This document shows positions 41,571 to 50,477 of a DNA stretch of 64,000 nt, piece after piece. The stretch's first letter is position 1; each line of letters starts with the position of its first letter. This DNA comes from Thiohalocapsa sp. PB-PSB1 (GTDB lineage Bacteria > Pseudomonadota > Gammaproteobacteria > Chromatiales > Chromatiaceae). The stretch is taken from NCBI GenBank assembly GCA_016745215.1, contig CP050890.1, positions 1 to 64,000 of the forward strand. Reading direction: 5' to 3'. The translations under genes and the position numbers were made by a program. The notes under the pieces were generated by a model. The model was not told the DNA's origin, made no database searches, and saw nothing but the letters and a program-made list of their open reading frames with translations.

Positions 41571-42581
41571 ACCCTGTGCCAGCAGGCTGCCCGTCAGCGC
41601 CCCTTCGGTCGCGATCCGGATGTGTTTCGGACCCGTGATGCCAACCGCGGCGAGAGACCTGTCCCACTCTTCCTTGTTCGCAAAGCTTTTGCCTTCTTCG
41701 AGCAGATGGAGTGTCTTCTGCGGCAGCTTGTGCCGGGCCATGTACTCCAGCGCCCCGGCGTTGAGCACGTCATCGGTGTGCCCGGCGCGCAGCAATTCCA
41801 GAAAGTTGACCCGGCTCTTACTCTGCGTGCTCTCGAACCAGGCGAACAACTCATTGCCGATGAAGGTGCAGTAGCCGTTCTTGCCGTCGTGCCGCGCCCC
41901 GGTGTCGTCCACCTGAATATGATTCGACACCTGCAATCCCGCCTCCAACAACCCATCCTTCTCGGCGTGGAAGTCCTCGTGCTTCTGCGTGAGCAGATGG
42001 TTCAGTTGACCCGCCGATATCTCGATGCCCAGGTCGTGCAAGTGCTCCAGCAGCAAGGGCTGGGTCACGCGCTGGTGGTGGTACTGGTAGAGGACGTAGC
42101 TTTTCAATTGCGCCCCGTCATGACCCTGCACCGAGATCGGCAACCGCCCTTTCAGTGTCTGACCGTCCGGCCCGATCCAGGTCTCCAGGCGGTAGCGGAT
42201 GGTGTGCGCTTCGATTGTCAGCTCCTGCACCACGAAGTCGTCGTAGCCCTTGAAACGCCAACCCTTCTCGCGCGCATCCACCGGCAGCCCTTCCGGGACG
42301 ATTTTCTGCTCTTCGTGGACCTCCAATTCCCCGGTTTTTGCGCGTTTCGGGCCGGGTTTGGGCTTCTTTTCCGTGCCGCCTTCCCCGGCCTTGTCGGTCT
42401 CCGCATCCATCCGGCTCGGCTTCAGTTTGGGCTTGCCCTTGAGCTCCTTTAGCCGCTTGACCTCGGCTTCCAACTCCTCAATCCGCTCCTGTTGCTCCAC
42501 AATCAGCCGCAGCAATGCCTGCACCAGCGGTGTCTGCTCCGCTTCGGGGATCTCCGGCAGCTTGAGCGTCGGCTTGCTCAT
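41571..42581 (-). pseudogene. IS66-family transposase, 3' truncated
   Basis: An N-terminal leucine-zipper-like region (LLRLIVEQQERIEELEAEVKRLKELKGK) is followed by a linker. The IS66 zinc/central domain includes YQYHHQRVTQPLLLEHLHDLGIEISAGQLNHLL and HIQVDDTGARHDGKNGYCTFIGNELFAWFE, which holds the first catalytic Asp. The protein stops resembling IS66 after TEGALTGSLLAQGFQ; beyond this the frame reads the tandem repeat. The accessory IS66 genes are absent. Inactive remnant. Confidence 0.88.
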
Positions 42582-42812
42582 GGCGCTGAGTCTATCCGCA
42601 TTTCTCCAGATAGCAACAGAATTTTGCCGGGGGAGAATGAGAAGTTACTGAGGAACGAATCCTAATACAACCGTTACTCGATGTAGATATCTCTGTGTTT
42701 CGTGCCACCAACCAACTACCACGAACATAAAACGGCATTGCAGAACATGCGTTAGTGATAGTGCAGAAACAAGCTAAACAGGTTTTTGGCTTGGGTGTCG
42801 CCTGCCGACTCA

Positions 42813-43232
42813 TTCGGTACCGCTATCGGCGTCGGTATCGGTATCGGCATCGGTATCGAACTGACCAACCCGCTATCCGCCAAGCTCCTCGCTGACCGCC
42901 TAGCCACGCTGTCCGAGCTTCGTTAGCATCGCCACAAGACGATCGAGCAGTGCCTTTTGCCTGCTGTTGTCGTCTGCGGACAACGCTTCGCACACCAGCG
43001 AGCACGTCCTGAATCGCAGTGCACTCCAGCGCCGAGCCTCGTGCGCTTTCAAACGACCGGCGTCGATCCGCGCTCGTCGCTTTGCCGTTACCCTCGGCAA
43101 AGTTCAGCGCGATAGCCTACGATGCGCACCTAAGATGCGCACAGGAGTTGATCCTTCGGGGCATAAGGCGTTTTCTCTCTCGATTCCGATTCCGATAGCG
43201 ACCCCGACCCCGATTGCACTCCGCCGATGTCT
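42813..43232. repeat. Hexamer-built inverted low-complexity repeat
   Basis: The left arm has GGTATCGGTATCGGCATCGG and the right arm (43179-43220) CGATTCCGATTCCGATAGCG then CCCCGACCCCGAT, in inverse sense. About 330 bases between them encode nothing convincing. It has the same design as the 20.05-kb repeat. Confidence 0.5.
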
Positions 43233-43256
43233 GGATAGCGTTGTATAGGTTATTCA

Positions 43257-43732
43257 TGAACCGCTACTTATCATCGGACTCTGATCAAAGGCGCAACCTC
43301 ATTCTTCACGGTCGACTTGGCGGAACGGTCGAGTCGCCTGCTGGTGGACCGGGTCGATGAGCTGCGGGAGGTCGTGCGTGATGTTCGCGAGGCGTATCCA
43401 TTCGAGATCGTCGCTTGGGTCCTGTTGCCGGAGCATCTGCATGCGGTGTGGGCGCTTGCAGAAGGCGACCGCGATTATCCGATGCGTTGGCGCCTGATCA
43501 AAGCGCATTGCTCGCGTCGGTACCCAGCGGCGAGCGGGTTCGCGAAAGCCGACGCAAGAAGGGCGAGCGGGGCATCTGGCGAAGGCGATTGTAGGAGCAT
43601 CTGATCCGGGATGATTTGGATTGACAGCGGCATGCCGACCATGTGCATGACAATCCGGTCAAGCATGGTGATGTCCAACGCGCCATCGATTGCAGGTTTT
43701 CATCCTTTCACCGGGATCTTCAGCATGGGTGA
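43257..43732 (+). pseudogene. REP-associated tyrosine transposase (RAYT) remnant
   Basis: Reads in three frames. The start is MNRYLSSDSDQRRNL, then AERSSRLLVDRVDELREVVRDVREAYPFEIVAWVLLPEHLHAVWALAEGDRDYPMRW, where LPEHLHAVW is the HUH-type motif. After a shift comes EHLIRDDLD, then QRHADHVHDNPVKHG, with two stop codons at positions that should be tryptophan. RAYTs move REP palindromes; this copy is dead. A REP-like palindrome lies 60 bases downstream. Confidence 0.82.
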
Positions 43733-43790
43733 CGGCCGAATGGGGCTGTGTGGATGAGGTCGCAGGAGACTTTGGGGAACGGCGGTGACG

Positions 43791-43813
43791 TTGGGATTCG
43801 TTCCTCATCCCAA
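43791..43813. repeat. REP-like palindrome
   Basis: TTGGGAT and ATCCCAA arms around TCGTTCCTC, followed by CCTACGGGC. This GTAGGTTGGGATGAGGAACG-type word is a widespread intergenic repeat and fits the neighbouring RAYT remnant. The 43814-44067 stretch holds no gene. Confidence 0.6.
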
Positions 43814-44067
43814 CCTACGGGCTCTGCTCGTTGGAGTCGAGGCCACCACCGTGGAGGAAAGATACTGTTTATTAAAGAAAAGATAGTGTCTTTCAAGGGA
43901 AAGCGGGCTTAAACAGGTATTTGCAGCAGAGACTGAAGCGGCTGCGCTTTTGCACCCCTGCCAAAGATGTACACTACTGTCAAAGATTGCCTTGTGGCCG
44001 CCGGTGTTTCGGTCCGCGCCGCCATCTGGGATAATCTCGGCTTTCCCGCCACTGCACCAATGAACTC

Positions 44068-44940
44068 ATGCTTCAACTCAAGCTCGGCATCCCAAAGGGA
44101 AGCCTCGAGAACGCGACCATCGAGCTGTTCGCCCAAGCCGGCTGGCGGATCAGGCCGCATTCCCGCAACTATTATCCGGAAATCGATGATCCAAACATCC
44201 ATTGCGCATTGGTGCGCGCCCAGGAGATGGCGCGTTATGTGGAGCGCGGCACGTTGGATCTCGGCTTGACCGGCCTGGACTGGATTCTCGAAACCAACGC
44301 GCAGGTGGAACAGATCTGCACGCTGACTTATTCCAAGGCATCCAATCGGCCCAGTCGCTGGGTGTTGGTGGTGCCGCAGGACTCGCCGGTCCGCTCGGCA
44401 CAGGATCTGGCGGGCAAAAAGATCGCTACCGAACTGGTGGGGTTCACAAGCCGTTATCTAGCTGAACGCGGCATCGACGCCGAGGTGGAATTCTCTTGGG
44501 GCGCCACCGAGGCCAAGGTGGTCGAAGGGCTCGCCGATGCCGTGGTCGAGATCACCGAGACCGGCAGCACAATTCGCGCCCATGGTCTGCGCATCGTCGA
44601 AGACTTACTCATTACCGACACCCGCCTGATCGCCAATCCCGAGGCGATGCAAGACCCGCAGCGACGCGCGCGTATCGAACAGATCGCGTTGATGCTGCAA
44701 GCGGCCCTGGATGCGCGCAACAAGGTCGCGCTCAAGTGCAATGTGGCTGCGGACAATCTGGACGCCGTGGTCGACCTGCTGCCAGGATTGCATGCGCCGA
44801 CCGTCAGCCATCTGTACGATCGCCGATGGCTGGCGGTGGAAAGCGTCGTGGATGCCGGTGCCGTACGCGAGCTGATTCCGCGGCTGCGGGCGGCCGGCGC
44901 CGAGGGCATACTCGAATACGAACTGCGCAAAATCGTTTAA
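44068..44940 (+). CDS. hisG: ATP phosphoribosyltransferase, long form
   Basis: First enzyme of histidine synthesis, joining ATP and PRPP. The 290-residue product has LKLGIPKGSLENATIELFAQAGW, the pocket DLGLTGLDWILE, KKIATELVGFTSRYL and the PRPP-binding EITETGSTIRAHGLRI. The C-terminal regulatory domain (about residues 210-290) makes it the long HisG form that binds histidine for feedback and needs no HisZ. No other his genes are near, so it is a stand-alone copy. Confidence 0.96.
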   Translation: MLQLKLGIPKGSLENATIELFAQAGWRIRPHSRNYYPEIDDPNIHCALVRAQEMARYVERGTLDLGLTGLDWILETNAQVEQICTLTYSKASNRPSRWVLVVPQDSPVRSAQDLAGKKIATELVGFTSRYLAERGIDAEVEFSWGATEAKVVEGLADAVVEITETGSTIRAHGLRIVEDLLITDTRLIANPEAMQDPQRRARIEQIALMLQAALDARNKVALKCNVAADNLDAVVDLLPGLHAPTVSHLYDRRWLAVESVVDAGAVRELIPRLRAAGAEGILEYELRKIV

Positions 44941-45037
44941 TCTGGTCGCACCTCGACTCTGCCTAATAATCATTGCCCGCAACGCCCTAACGTCAATGAC
45001 GGAATTGATTCATCTTGCCAACAGGAGCCTCGAGGAT

Positions 45038-45616
45038 ATGCACTGGTCCATCAAATTCAGCCCCAGGCAAAGCCTGTTGCGCGCGGGATTTGCGCCATTT
45101 GTCTGCATTGCGACGCTTGCCACATCCATCCAGGCCGCTGACGTTAAAGTCTATGAATGCGACCAGGATGGAACCCTGACCTTTTCGCAAGAACCCTGCG
45201 GTGACCAACCACAGCAGCTGGATATCCAGTACGACCAGCCCGACCAGGAGCAAACTGAATCGGCAATCTCCGCCGCGCGCAACCGGCAATTCGAGGCAGA
45301 CAACATCGCCCAGTCGGATGTACTCGACAATGAAATCCAGAGAACCGAGCAACAGATCAACCGCTTGCAGAGCGAGCGGCAAGAGCGTCTGGCCGAGATG
45401 AGCCAGCAGGAGTTTCGCGGCAGCGAAGAACGGGATGAGGAAGCCTGGATCACGCAGATGAACCAGAAAATGGAATCCGTCGATCAGGATTACAAAGCCC
45501 GGATCATTTCCGAAACCGCGCGACTGGACCGCCTGCGCGCACAGCGCGCGGCTTTGCCTCGCCCCGGCGGTGTCCAATCCAGCCCAGGCAACGAGGGAAC
45601 AAATCCTCTAAATTGA
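45038..45616 (+). CDS. DUF4124-domain periplasmic protein
   Basis: A 192-residue protein. A signal peptide (SLLRAGFAPFVCIATLATSIQAA, to about residue 31) is followed by the DUF4124 core DVKVYECDQDGTLTFSQEPCGDQPQQL. A coiled-coil region comes next (about 80-160, QRTEQQINRLQSERQERLAEM). DUF4124 proteins are secreted and of unknown role. ATG 45038 is chosen for its GAGG site and the following signal peptide; the earlier in-frame start at 44996 lacks both. Confidence 0.82.
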   Translation: MHWSIKFSPRQSLLRAGFAPFVCIATLATSIQAADVKVYECDQDGTLTFSQEPCGDQPQQLDIQYDQPDQEQTESAISAARNRQFEADNIAQSDVLDNEIQRTEQQINRLQSERQERLAEMSQQEFRGSEERDEEAWITQMNQKMESVDQDYKARIISETARLDRLRAQRAALPRPGGVQSSPGNEGTNPLN

Positions 45617-46130
45617 CGATGTACAGATGCGATGCGGTCGATTGCGATCCTGATTTCGGCCAGAGGCACTTGTCCCAATCCGCAGACGTTGCATTCCATG
45701 GGATCATCCTGTCGCGCCGTTTGACCAGGCCGCTGATGTCCGGACCACTCGTCAGTCCGATGAGGCAGCGGAAATTATCGCTGCGCCATGTCGGCGGTTT
45801 TTGTAAGCTATCGGCCTACTACAACCGGCAAGCGCCAAGGACAGACAACCGATGTTTGGATCGGCAAGCGCAACCATCGCTGCCGATTTTACTATCGGCT
45901 ATGATCGCCAGCCAAGACCGTCAAATGGGTACCGGCAAATCGGAGGATGACAATTTCAGCAAATGCGCGCTGGCTTGGCTCCAGGCCAAGAAGAGCATGC
46001 CGCCTAGGACCACCGCAGGCGACCTGCCCGCGCGCTGCTGAACCGACCATTACCCAGCCAGCCGCGTACGCCAAGCCGCGGTCGCCTGGTCAGAGCCACA
46101 TTTTCGCAACCACCAAACGAGAGGACTACC
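45617..46130. other. Intergenic region before pfp
   Basis: This 514-base gap has an open frame of 142 codons (45613-46041), but its amino acid content is arginine- and serine-rich without any pattern, so I do not call a gene. No hairpin terminator or clear promoter was recognised. Confidence 0.4.
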
Positions 46131-47384
46131 ATGACCGCAAAAAATGCCTTTTATGCTCAATCCGGCGGGGTTACATCCGTTATTAATGCCTCCGCCTGCG
46201 GTGTGATCGAGACTGCCCGGCAATATCCGGATAAAATCGCCAATGTGTATGCCGGGCGCAGCGGCATCATCGGCGCATTGACCGAGGATCTGATCGATAC
46301 CAACCAGGAATCCGCCGAAAACATCGCCGCACTGCGCCACACCCCAAGCGGCGGTCTGGGCTCCTGCCGCTACAAATTGAAAAGCCTGGAAGCCAACAAA
46401 CGCGAATACGAGCGACTGATCGAAGTATTCAAGGCCCATGATATCGGCTATTTCTTCTACAACGGCGGCGGGGATTCCGCCGACACCTGCTACAAAGTGA
46501 GCCAGCTGTCGGAAAAAATGGGCTTCCCGGTGCAGGCCATCCATATACCCAAAACAGTCGACAACGACCTGCCCATCACGGACAACTGCCCGGGCTTCGG
46601 CTCGGTGGCCAAGTACATTGCCACGTCCACGCTAGAGGCCTCGTTCGACGTTCGCTCCATGTGCTCCACCTCCACCAAGGTATTCGTCATCGAAGTCATG
46701 GGGCGGCACGCTGGCTGGATCGCTGCTGCCGGAGCACTGGTGGCAGACCAGGGCATCCCGGTCATTACATTGTTCCCCGAGGTGGAGTTCAATCAGGAAA
46801 AATTCCTGGCAGCGGTAAAGGCCAAGGTCGAAGAATCAGGCTATTGCACCGTCTGTGTCTCGGAAGGCTGTCACTGGCCGGATGGTCGCTTCCTGGCAGA
46901 GCAGGGTACTCGCGATGCGTTCGGCCATGCCCAGCTCGGCGGCGCCGCACCTGTGGTGGCGAACATGACCAAGGACGCCTTTGGCTACAAATTCCACTGG
47001 GCAGTGGCGGATTACCTGCAGCGCGCGGCACGTCATTTAGCGTCCAAATCCGATGTGGAGCAAGCCTATGCTCTGGGCAAAGCCGGCGTTGAATTCGCCG
47101 TTGCCGGTGAAACCTCGATCATGCCCACCGTGGTGCGCAAATCGTCCGACCCCTATGTCTGGGAAATCGGCCAGGCACCGCTGTCGGAGGTGGCCAATGT
47201 GGAAAAATTCATGCCCAAGGACTTTATCACCGCCGACGGATTCGGCATTACAGATAAATGCCGCGAATATCTCTATCCATTGATCAGCGGCGAGGACTAC
47301 CCCCCCTATGAAAACGGGCTGCCCAAATACGTGACCCTGAAAAACGTCGCCGTTGCCAAAAAGCTCCCGCCTTTCGAGATCTGA
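46131..47384 (+). CDS. pfp: Diphosphate-dependent 6-phosphofructokinase
   Basis: Reversible PPi-dependent phosphofructokinase (fructose 6-phosphate to fructose 1,6-bisphosphate). The 417-residue protein shows AFYAQSGGVTSVINASACGV, YNGGGDSADTCYK in the nucleotide/PPi loop, and the catalytic PKTVDNDLPITDNCPGFGS. The latter has the TVDND Asp of PPi enzymes. EVMGRHAGWIAAAGAL is also present. PFP replaces or supplements ATP-PFK in many autotrophic sulfur oxidisers, where it can also work in the Calvin cycle. A GAGAGGA site precedes the ATG. Confidence 0.95.
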   Translation: MTAKNAFYAQSGGVTSVINASACGVIETARQYPDKIANVYAGRSGIIGALTEDLIDTNQESAENIAALRHTPSGGLGSCRYKLKSLEANKREYERLIEVFKAHDIGYFFYNGGGDSADTCYKVSQLSEKMGFPVQAIHIPKTVDNDLPITDNCPGFGSVAKYIATSTLEASFDVRSMCSTSTKVFVIEVMGRHAGWIAAAGALVADQGIPVITLFPEVEFNQEKFLAAVKAKVEESGYCTVCVSEGCHWPDGRFLAEQGTRDAFGHAQLGGAAPVVANMTKDAFGYKFHWAVADYLQRAARHLASKSDVEQAYALGKAGVEFAVAGETSIMPTVVRKSSDPYVWEIGQAPLSEVANVEKFMPKDFITADGFGITDKCREYLYPLISGEDYPPYENGLPKYVTLKNVAVAKKLPPFEI

Positions 47385-47510
47385 TCGACTCGATCGCGGA
47401 GAACCGACGCAAAGACGATAACCGCAACCTTGCTTACCGGATGACGCTCAGGCGGGCGTCAAGACAAGCCCGAGAGTCAGCAAGATCGACAAAAATCGCC
47501 TGAATCTCCA

Positions 47511-47534
47511 GGGGCCGTCCGCGGCCCCTTTTTC
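47511..47534 (+). terminator. Bidirectional-looking terminator after pfp
   Basis: A GGGGCCG/CGGCCCC stem with a short loop and TTTTT. It lies 127 bases past pfp and 50 bases before the convergent hydrolase stop. Confidence 0.75.
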
Positions 47535-47582
47535 CGTTCTGCCCGCCCAAGCCGACAAGATGCTTGTGCAAAAACGCAAGGC

Positions 47583-48377
47583 TCAGCATTGAAACCAGCT
47601 GGCACGAAAAGGATCGGGATACAGCCAGCCGAACATTCCGTTGCGTTCGAATGGACGCCATTCACCGGCAGGCTGTGCCAATCTGTCGGCGATGACATGC
47701 AGAGTCAGCGGATGCATGCCCAGACCAAGATGGCTGGACTCCACCTCGATGCTTTCGGAGTTTGGTCCCAGGGGTTCAACGCAATCCTGCCAGCAGACAA
47801 CACCGTCGCTGCGGCTGAAAATAGACGTGGTGGGCACCGGCAGCGGCTGATCCAGCCCTTTCAGATGCTCGGGTAATCCCATCGCATTACCGGTTATACG
47901 CTGGTAAAAACGCCATACTTGCTCTGGGCTTGGATCAGCCCGCATCGGCGTGCCCAATGAGATCACCAAGCGCACATCATCCGGGGCATGCATGGCCAAT
48001 GCACGGGCAAACAACCCGCCGAGACTCCAGCCGATCAAACTCACCGGCTGCCCGTGTTCGCGACGCAAGCTGGACAAACGCGCCACACAGGCATCGAACA
48101 CACCACCCCTGGGGCCAAGATTCAGGCCCTGTTCCCAAGCAGAGGCCACATAGCCGCGTCCGACGAGGAAATTGCGCAATGGTAATGTGCTCAGATCACT
48201 ACCAAACATCATCGGCAACACCAGCACCGGGTGGCCGTCTCCACCAGGCGCCGAAGCAAGCAACGGTCTGGTGGCAAGCATGGCGCCAAATTCCCAGGGT
48301 GCGCGCGCTTCCATGGCCAACCGCAGCGGGGCGGTCATGCGCGAAAACAAGGAAGAACGCGGGTTGATCGGCTTCAT
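47583..48377 (-). CDS. Alpha/beta hydrolase
   Basis: A 264-residue hydrolase-fold protein. The nucleophile elbow GWSLGG (Ser) is near residue 120, the oxyanion-side HPVLVLPMMFGS near 50, an Asp in SRSDGVV near 205, and a C-terminal His in ESSHLGLGMHP. The substrate is unknown; lipase- or esterase-like activity is likely. ATG 48377 is preferred for its GGAG site six bases upstream over the in-frame start at 48401. Confidence 0.82.
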   Translation of the reverse strand: MKPINPRSSLFSRMTAPLRLAMEARAPWEFGAMLATRPLLASAPGGDGHPVLVLPMMFGSDLSTLPLRNFLVGRGYVASAWEQGLNLGPRGGVFDACVARLSSLRREHGQPVSLIGWSLGGLFARALAMHAPDDVRLVISLGTPMRADPSPEQVWRFYQRITGNAMGLPEHLKGLDQPLPVPTTSIFSRSDGVVCWQDCVEPLGPNSESIEVESSHLGLGMHPLTLHVIADRLAQPAGEWRPFERNGMFGWLYPDPFRASWFQC

Positions 48378-48469
48378 AAAGGCTCCGTACAGAAGAATCA
48401 CATCGAATCGATAGGCGAGAACAAAGCTTAGCGAAATTCAGAGCGCCGTGCCGAGGGAGCAATGCACAA

Positions 48470-48690
48470 CGAGGTGATTGCCGGAGAGAAGTAGACCAAC
48501 TAGTGGAGCGGTACAGAAATCCCGAGGCGGTTCGTTGTCGTTGTCGTTGTCGTAATCGTAGTCGTTAGCGCGCATTCGGCTAAGACGATTATGACAACGA
48601 CAACGACAACGATAACGACCGGAGACTGTCTTGGAACATCTGCACCGAGGCACTAGCACCGGATTCGCGTTCGCCTTCGTGAACCACCTA
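48470..48690. repeat. Repeat family B, copy 2, interrupted by MITE-A
   Basis: The left part GGTGATTGCCGGAGAGAAG and GACCAACTAG, and the right part CACCGGATTCGCGTTCGCC after the MITE, match copy 1 and copy 3. The uninterrupted copies read CCAACTGGCACC and CCAACTGGCGCC at the junction, so the MITE sits at CTAG (copied from CTGG-like DNA). Confidence 0.72.
48504..48652. repeat. MITE-A copy 3
   Basis: 149 bases starting TGGAGCGGTACAGAAATCCC and ending ATCTGCACCGAGGCA, with CTAG at 48500-48503 and 48653-48656. It is almost identical to copy 2 apart from the number of GTTGTC units. The insertion into repeat B gives the target-site evidence for the family. Confidence 0.88.
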
Positions 48691-48698
48691 GGCCAAGA

Positions 48699-49475
48699 CT
48701 ATTTGATAGCCAGAAAGCCCTCGAAGCAGATGTACTTGTAGACCGTCATCACATCGACAAAACCGGCCCGGCGCATCAGATCGAGATTGCCCTGGGTAGA
48801 GAAGGGCTCGAGCACGCCCTTCAGGCTACGCGTTTTTGCCAGGATCTCCGCCTCGTTGAAGCCCTGTTGTATCTTGAAGTCGGTATAAAGCTGAGTCATC
48901 TGATCCTGGAAGCGGGCATCCGGGGCGCGTACCTTTTCGAACATCAGCAGGGCCCCACCCCAGTTGAGCGCAGCGTAGATACGATCGAACAGCATCTGGC
49001 GAAAGCAGGGCCGTACGAACTGGATGGTATAGTAGGCGATCACCAAATCCGTTGGCTGCAACTCCAGCTCGACCAGGTCGCCCACCTCGACCCGCACATG
49101 ATCGAACCCCTGGCAGCGTTGGCGAGCAAGTTCGACCATCTCGGGGGCAAGATCGACGGCAACGATCCTAGCATCCTGATCGGCAATGCGCTGCGCCAGT
49201 GCTCGGGTCAGGGTTCCGGTGGAGCAGCCGAACTCATAGATCAGGGAGTTGGAACCAACAAAGAAGTCGGCCAATTGCACCACCAGATGATGCCCCTGAT
49301 CATAGAAAGGCACAGAGCGGCGCACGTGCTCGTCGAATCGGTCCGGAACATCGTCGTCGAAATGCCAACGGGTCTGCGACGCCTTGATGCCTTGACCGAC
49401 CAGAGGGACGGATGCAAACCCGGACTGCTGCGCTGACTCCTGCGGCTCGGCTTGTTGTGATGGCTGTTTACTCAT
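48699..49475 (-). CDS. CmoA-like SAM-dependent methyltransferase
   Basis: A 258-residue class I methyltransferase fold. It has FDEHVRRSVPFYDQGHHLV, SAM motif I LIYEFGCSTGTLTRAL, motif II IVAVDLAPEMVELARQRC, and a C-terminus LMRRAGFVDVMTVYKYICFEGFLAIK. This overall pattern follows CmoA, the carboxy-SAM synthase for tRNA wobble uridine, but the core is diverged, so it could use ordinary SAM. cmoB is not adjacent. A Gln/Ser-rich leader of about 30 residues is extra. Confidence 0.7.
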   Translation of the reverse strand: MSKQPSQQAEPQESAQQSGFASVPLVGQGIKASQTRWHFDDDVPDRFDEHVRRSVPFYDQGHHLVVQLADFFVGSNSLIYEFGCSTGTLTRALAQRIADQDARIVAVDLAPEMVELARQRCQGFDHVRVEVGDLVELELQPTDLVIAYYTIQFVRPCFRQMLFDRIYAALNWGGALLMFEKVRAPDARFQDQMTQLYTDFKIQQGFNEAEILAKTRSLKGVLEPFSTQGNLDLMRRAGFVDVMTVYKYICFEGFLAIK

Positions 49476-49512
49476 TAGAACGGCACAAGGATACGGTTTG
49501 AACTGAATTCAG

Positions 49513-49709
49513 GCGATTTCTGTCGAGAAACCTGCTACCTGACCTATCTTCTCGTTCGGCATCGGCATTGCGGCAACTCGTCCATAGAGCGACTTTGGGC
49601 AGGTTGCCGCTTCGCGAAGGCGAACGAGAATCCGGCGCCAGTTGGTCTTTTTCTCTATGGCAATCGCCCTAGACACTATCCATCAATTATGTTTCTCGAC
49701 AGAAATCGC
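49513..49709. repeat. Repeat family B, copy 3 with perfect 20-base inverted ends
   Basis: The ends GGCGATTTCTGTCGAGAAAC and its exact inverse at 49690-49709 bound a 197-base segment. Inside, on the minus strand, GGCGATTGCCATAGAG and GACCAACTGGCGCC match copies 1 and 2. It fills the gap between the methyltransferase and CAT-like genes. Confidence 0.75.
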
Positions 49710-49799
49710 CTCGGCTCTCCTCGATAAGCGATGTCCCGATGCCAGGTTCCGCCTGAACCAGAACTGCCTGCCCCGGAATGATCGATACCAATTCCGAAT

Positions 49800-50447
49800 T
49801 CATACTCCCGCATGCAGAGAATCCGGATAGCGTACAAGTTGTCCGATATGGTCATACAGCAACCCGACATGGGACCCATCCACGACTCCATGATGAACCT
49901 GCACGGCCAGCGGCATCCAGGTGACATTATCTTGCTCGAAATATTTGCCGATTGTCAGGATCGGAATGCTGCCATACTTGCGCTCGTAGGGATGGGTGAA
50001 TGCGGTGAAACTGAACCAGGGTACATTGCTGATGAAGAACATGTGGTGCTTGTCACCGGTGGCATGATCCGGGCGGATTTTGACTGATGCGATGCGGTTG
50101 GCAGCATGCTTGCGGTAGCGCTCGAAGTCGTCGAAGTGCATGGAGTCGCAAAATGAAAAGGTGCCGTCTTCCAGCAGGACAGTGTAGCCCGGGTCAACCC
50201 GCTCGAACGCATACAGCTCCCCCGCGATCAGCCGATGTCGAAACTCCGGGACTTGATTGACAGCACGCGACAGCACGTAGCTCATCGTGATGAAGAAGCT
50301 GTAGCCGTTTGCCTTGATGAAGCGCCTGATCGGCGTGATGTCCAGATTGCAGCTGGTGCTGAAACAGGGCATCTGCCGATCGCGAAACGCCTCCAGCAGA
50401 CCCCTGCGCCCATAATCAGCTAAGTCGATTCGGTGTTTTTTTGGCAT
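49800..50447 (-). CDS. Chloramphenicol acetyltransferase-like protein
   Basis: A 215-residue CAT-fold acetyltransferase with catalytic block VQVHHGVVDGSHVGLL (HHxxxDG) near residue 190 and PWFSFTAFTHP around 145. It keeps the FITMSYVLSRAVNQVPEFRHRL segment of type A CATs. It may acetylate a natural small molecule rather than chloramphenicol; resistance cannot be stated from sequence. It lies 30 bases after the YgiC-like gene and may be co-transcribed. Confidence 0.85.
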   Translation of the reverse strand: MPKKHRIDLADYGRRGLLEAFRDRQMPCFSTSCNLDITPIRRFIKANGYSFFITMSYVLSRAVNQVPEFRHRLIAGELYAFERVDPGYTVLLEDGTFSFCDSMHFDDFERYRKHAANRIASVKIRPDHATGDKHHMFFISNVPWFSFTAFTHPYERKYGSIPILTIGKYFEQDNVTWMPLAVQVHHGVVDGSHVGLLYDHIGQLVRYPDSLHAGV

Positions 50448-50477
50448 CCGATTCAGCCGTCATAGATAATCTGATGG

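Noticed and set aside
45613..46041. 142-codon frame between the DUF4124 gene and pfp
   Set aside because: Random-looking composition rich in Arg and Ser, no RBS and no motif.
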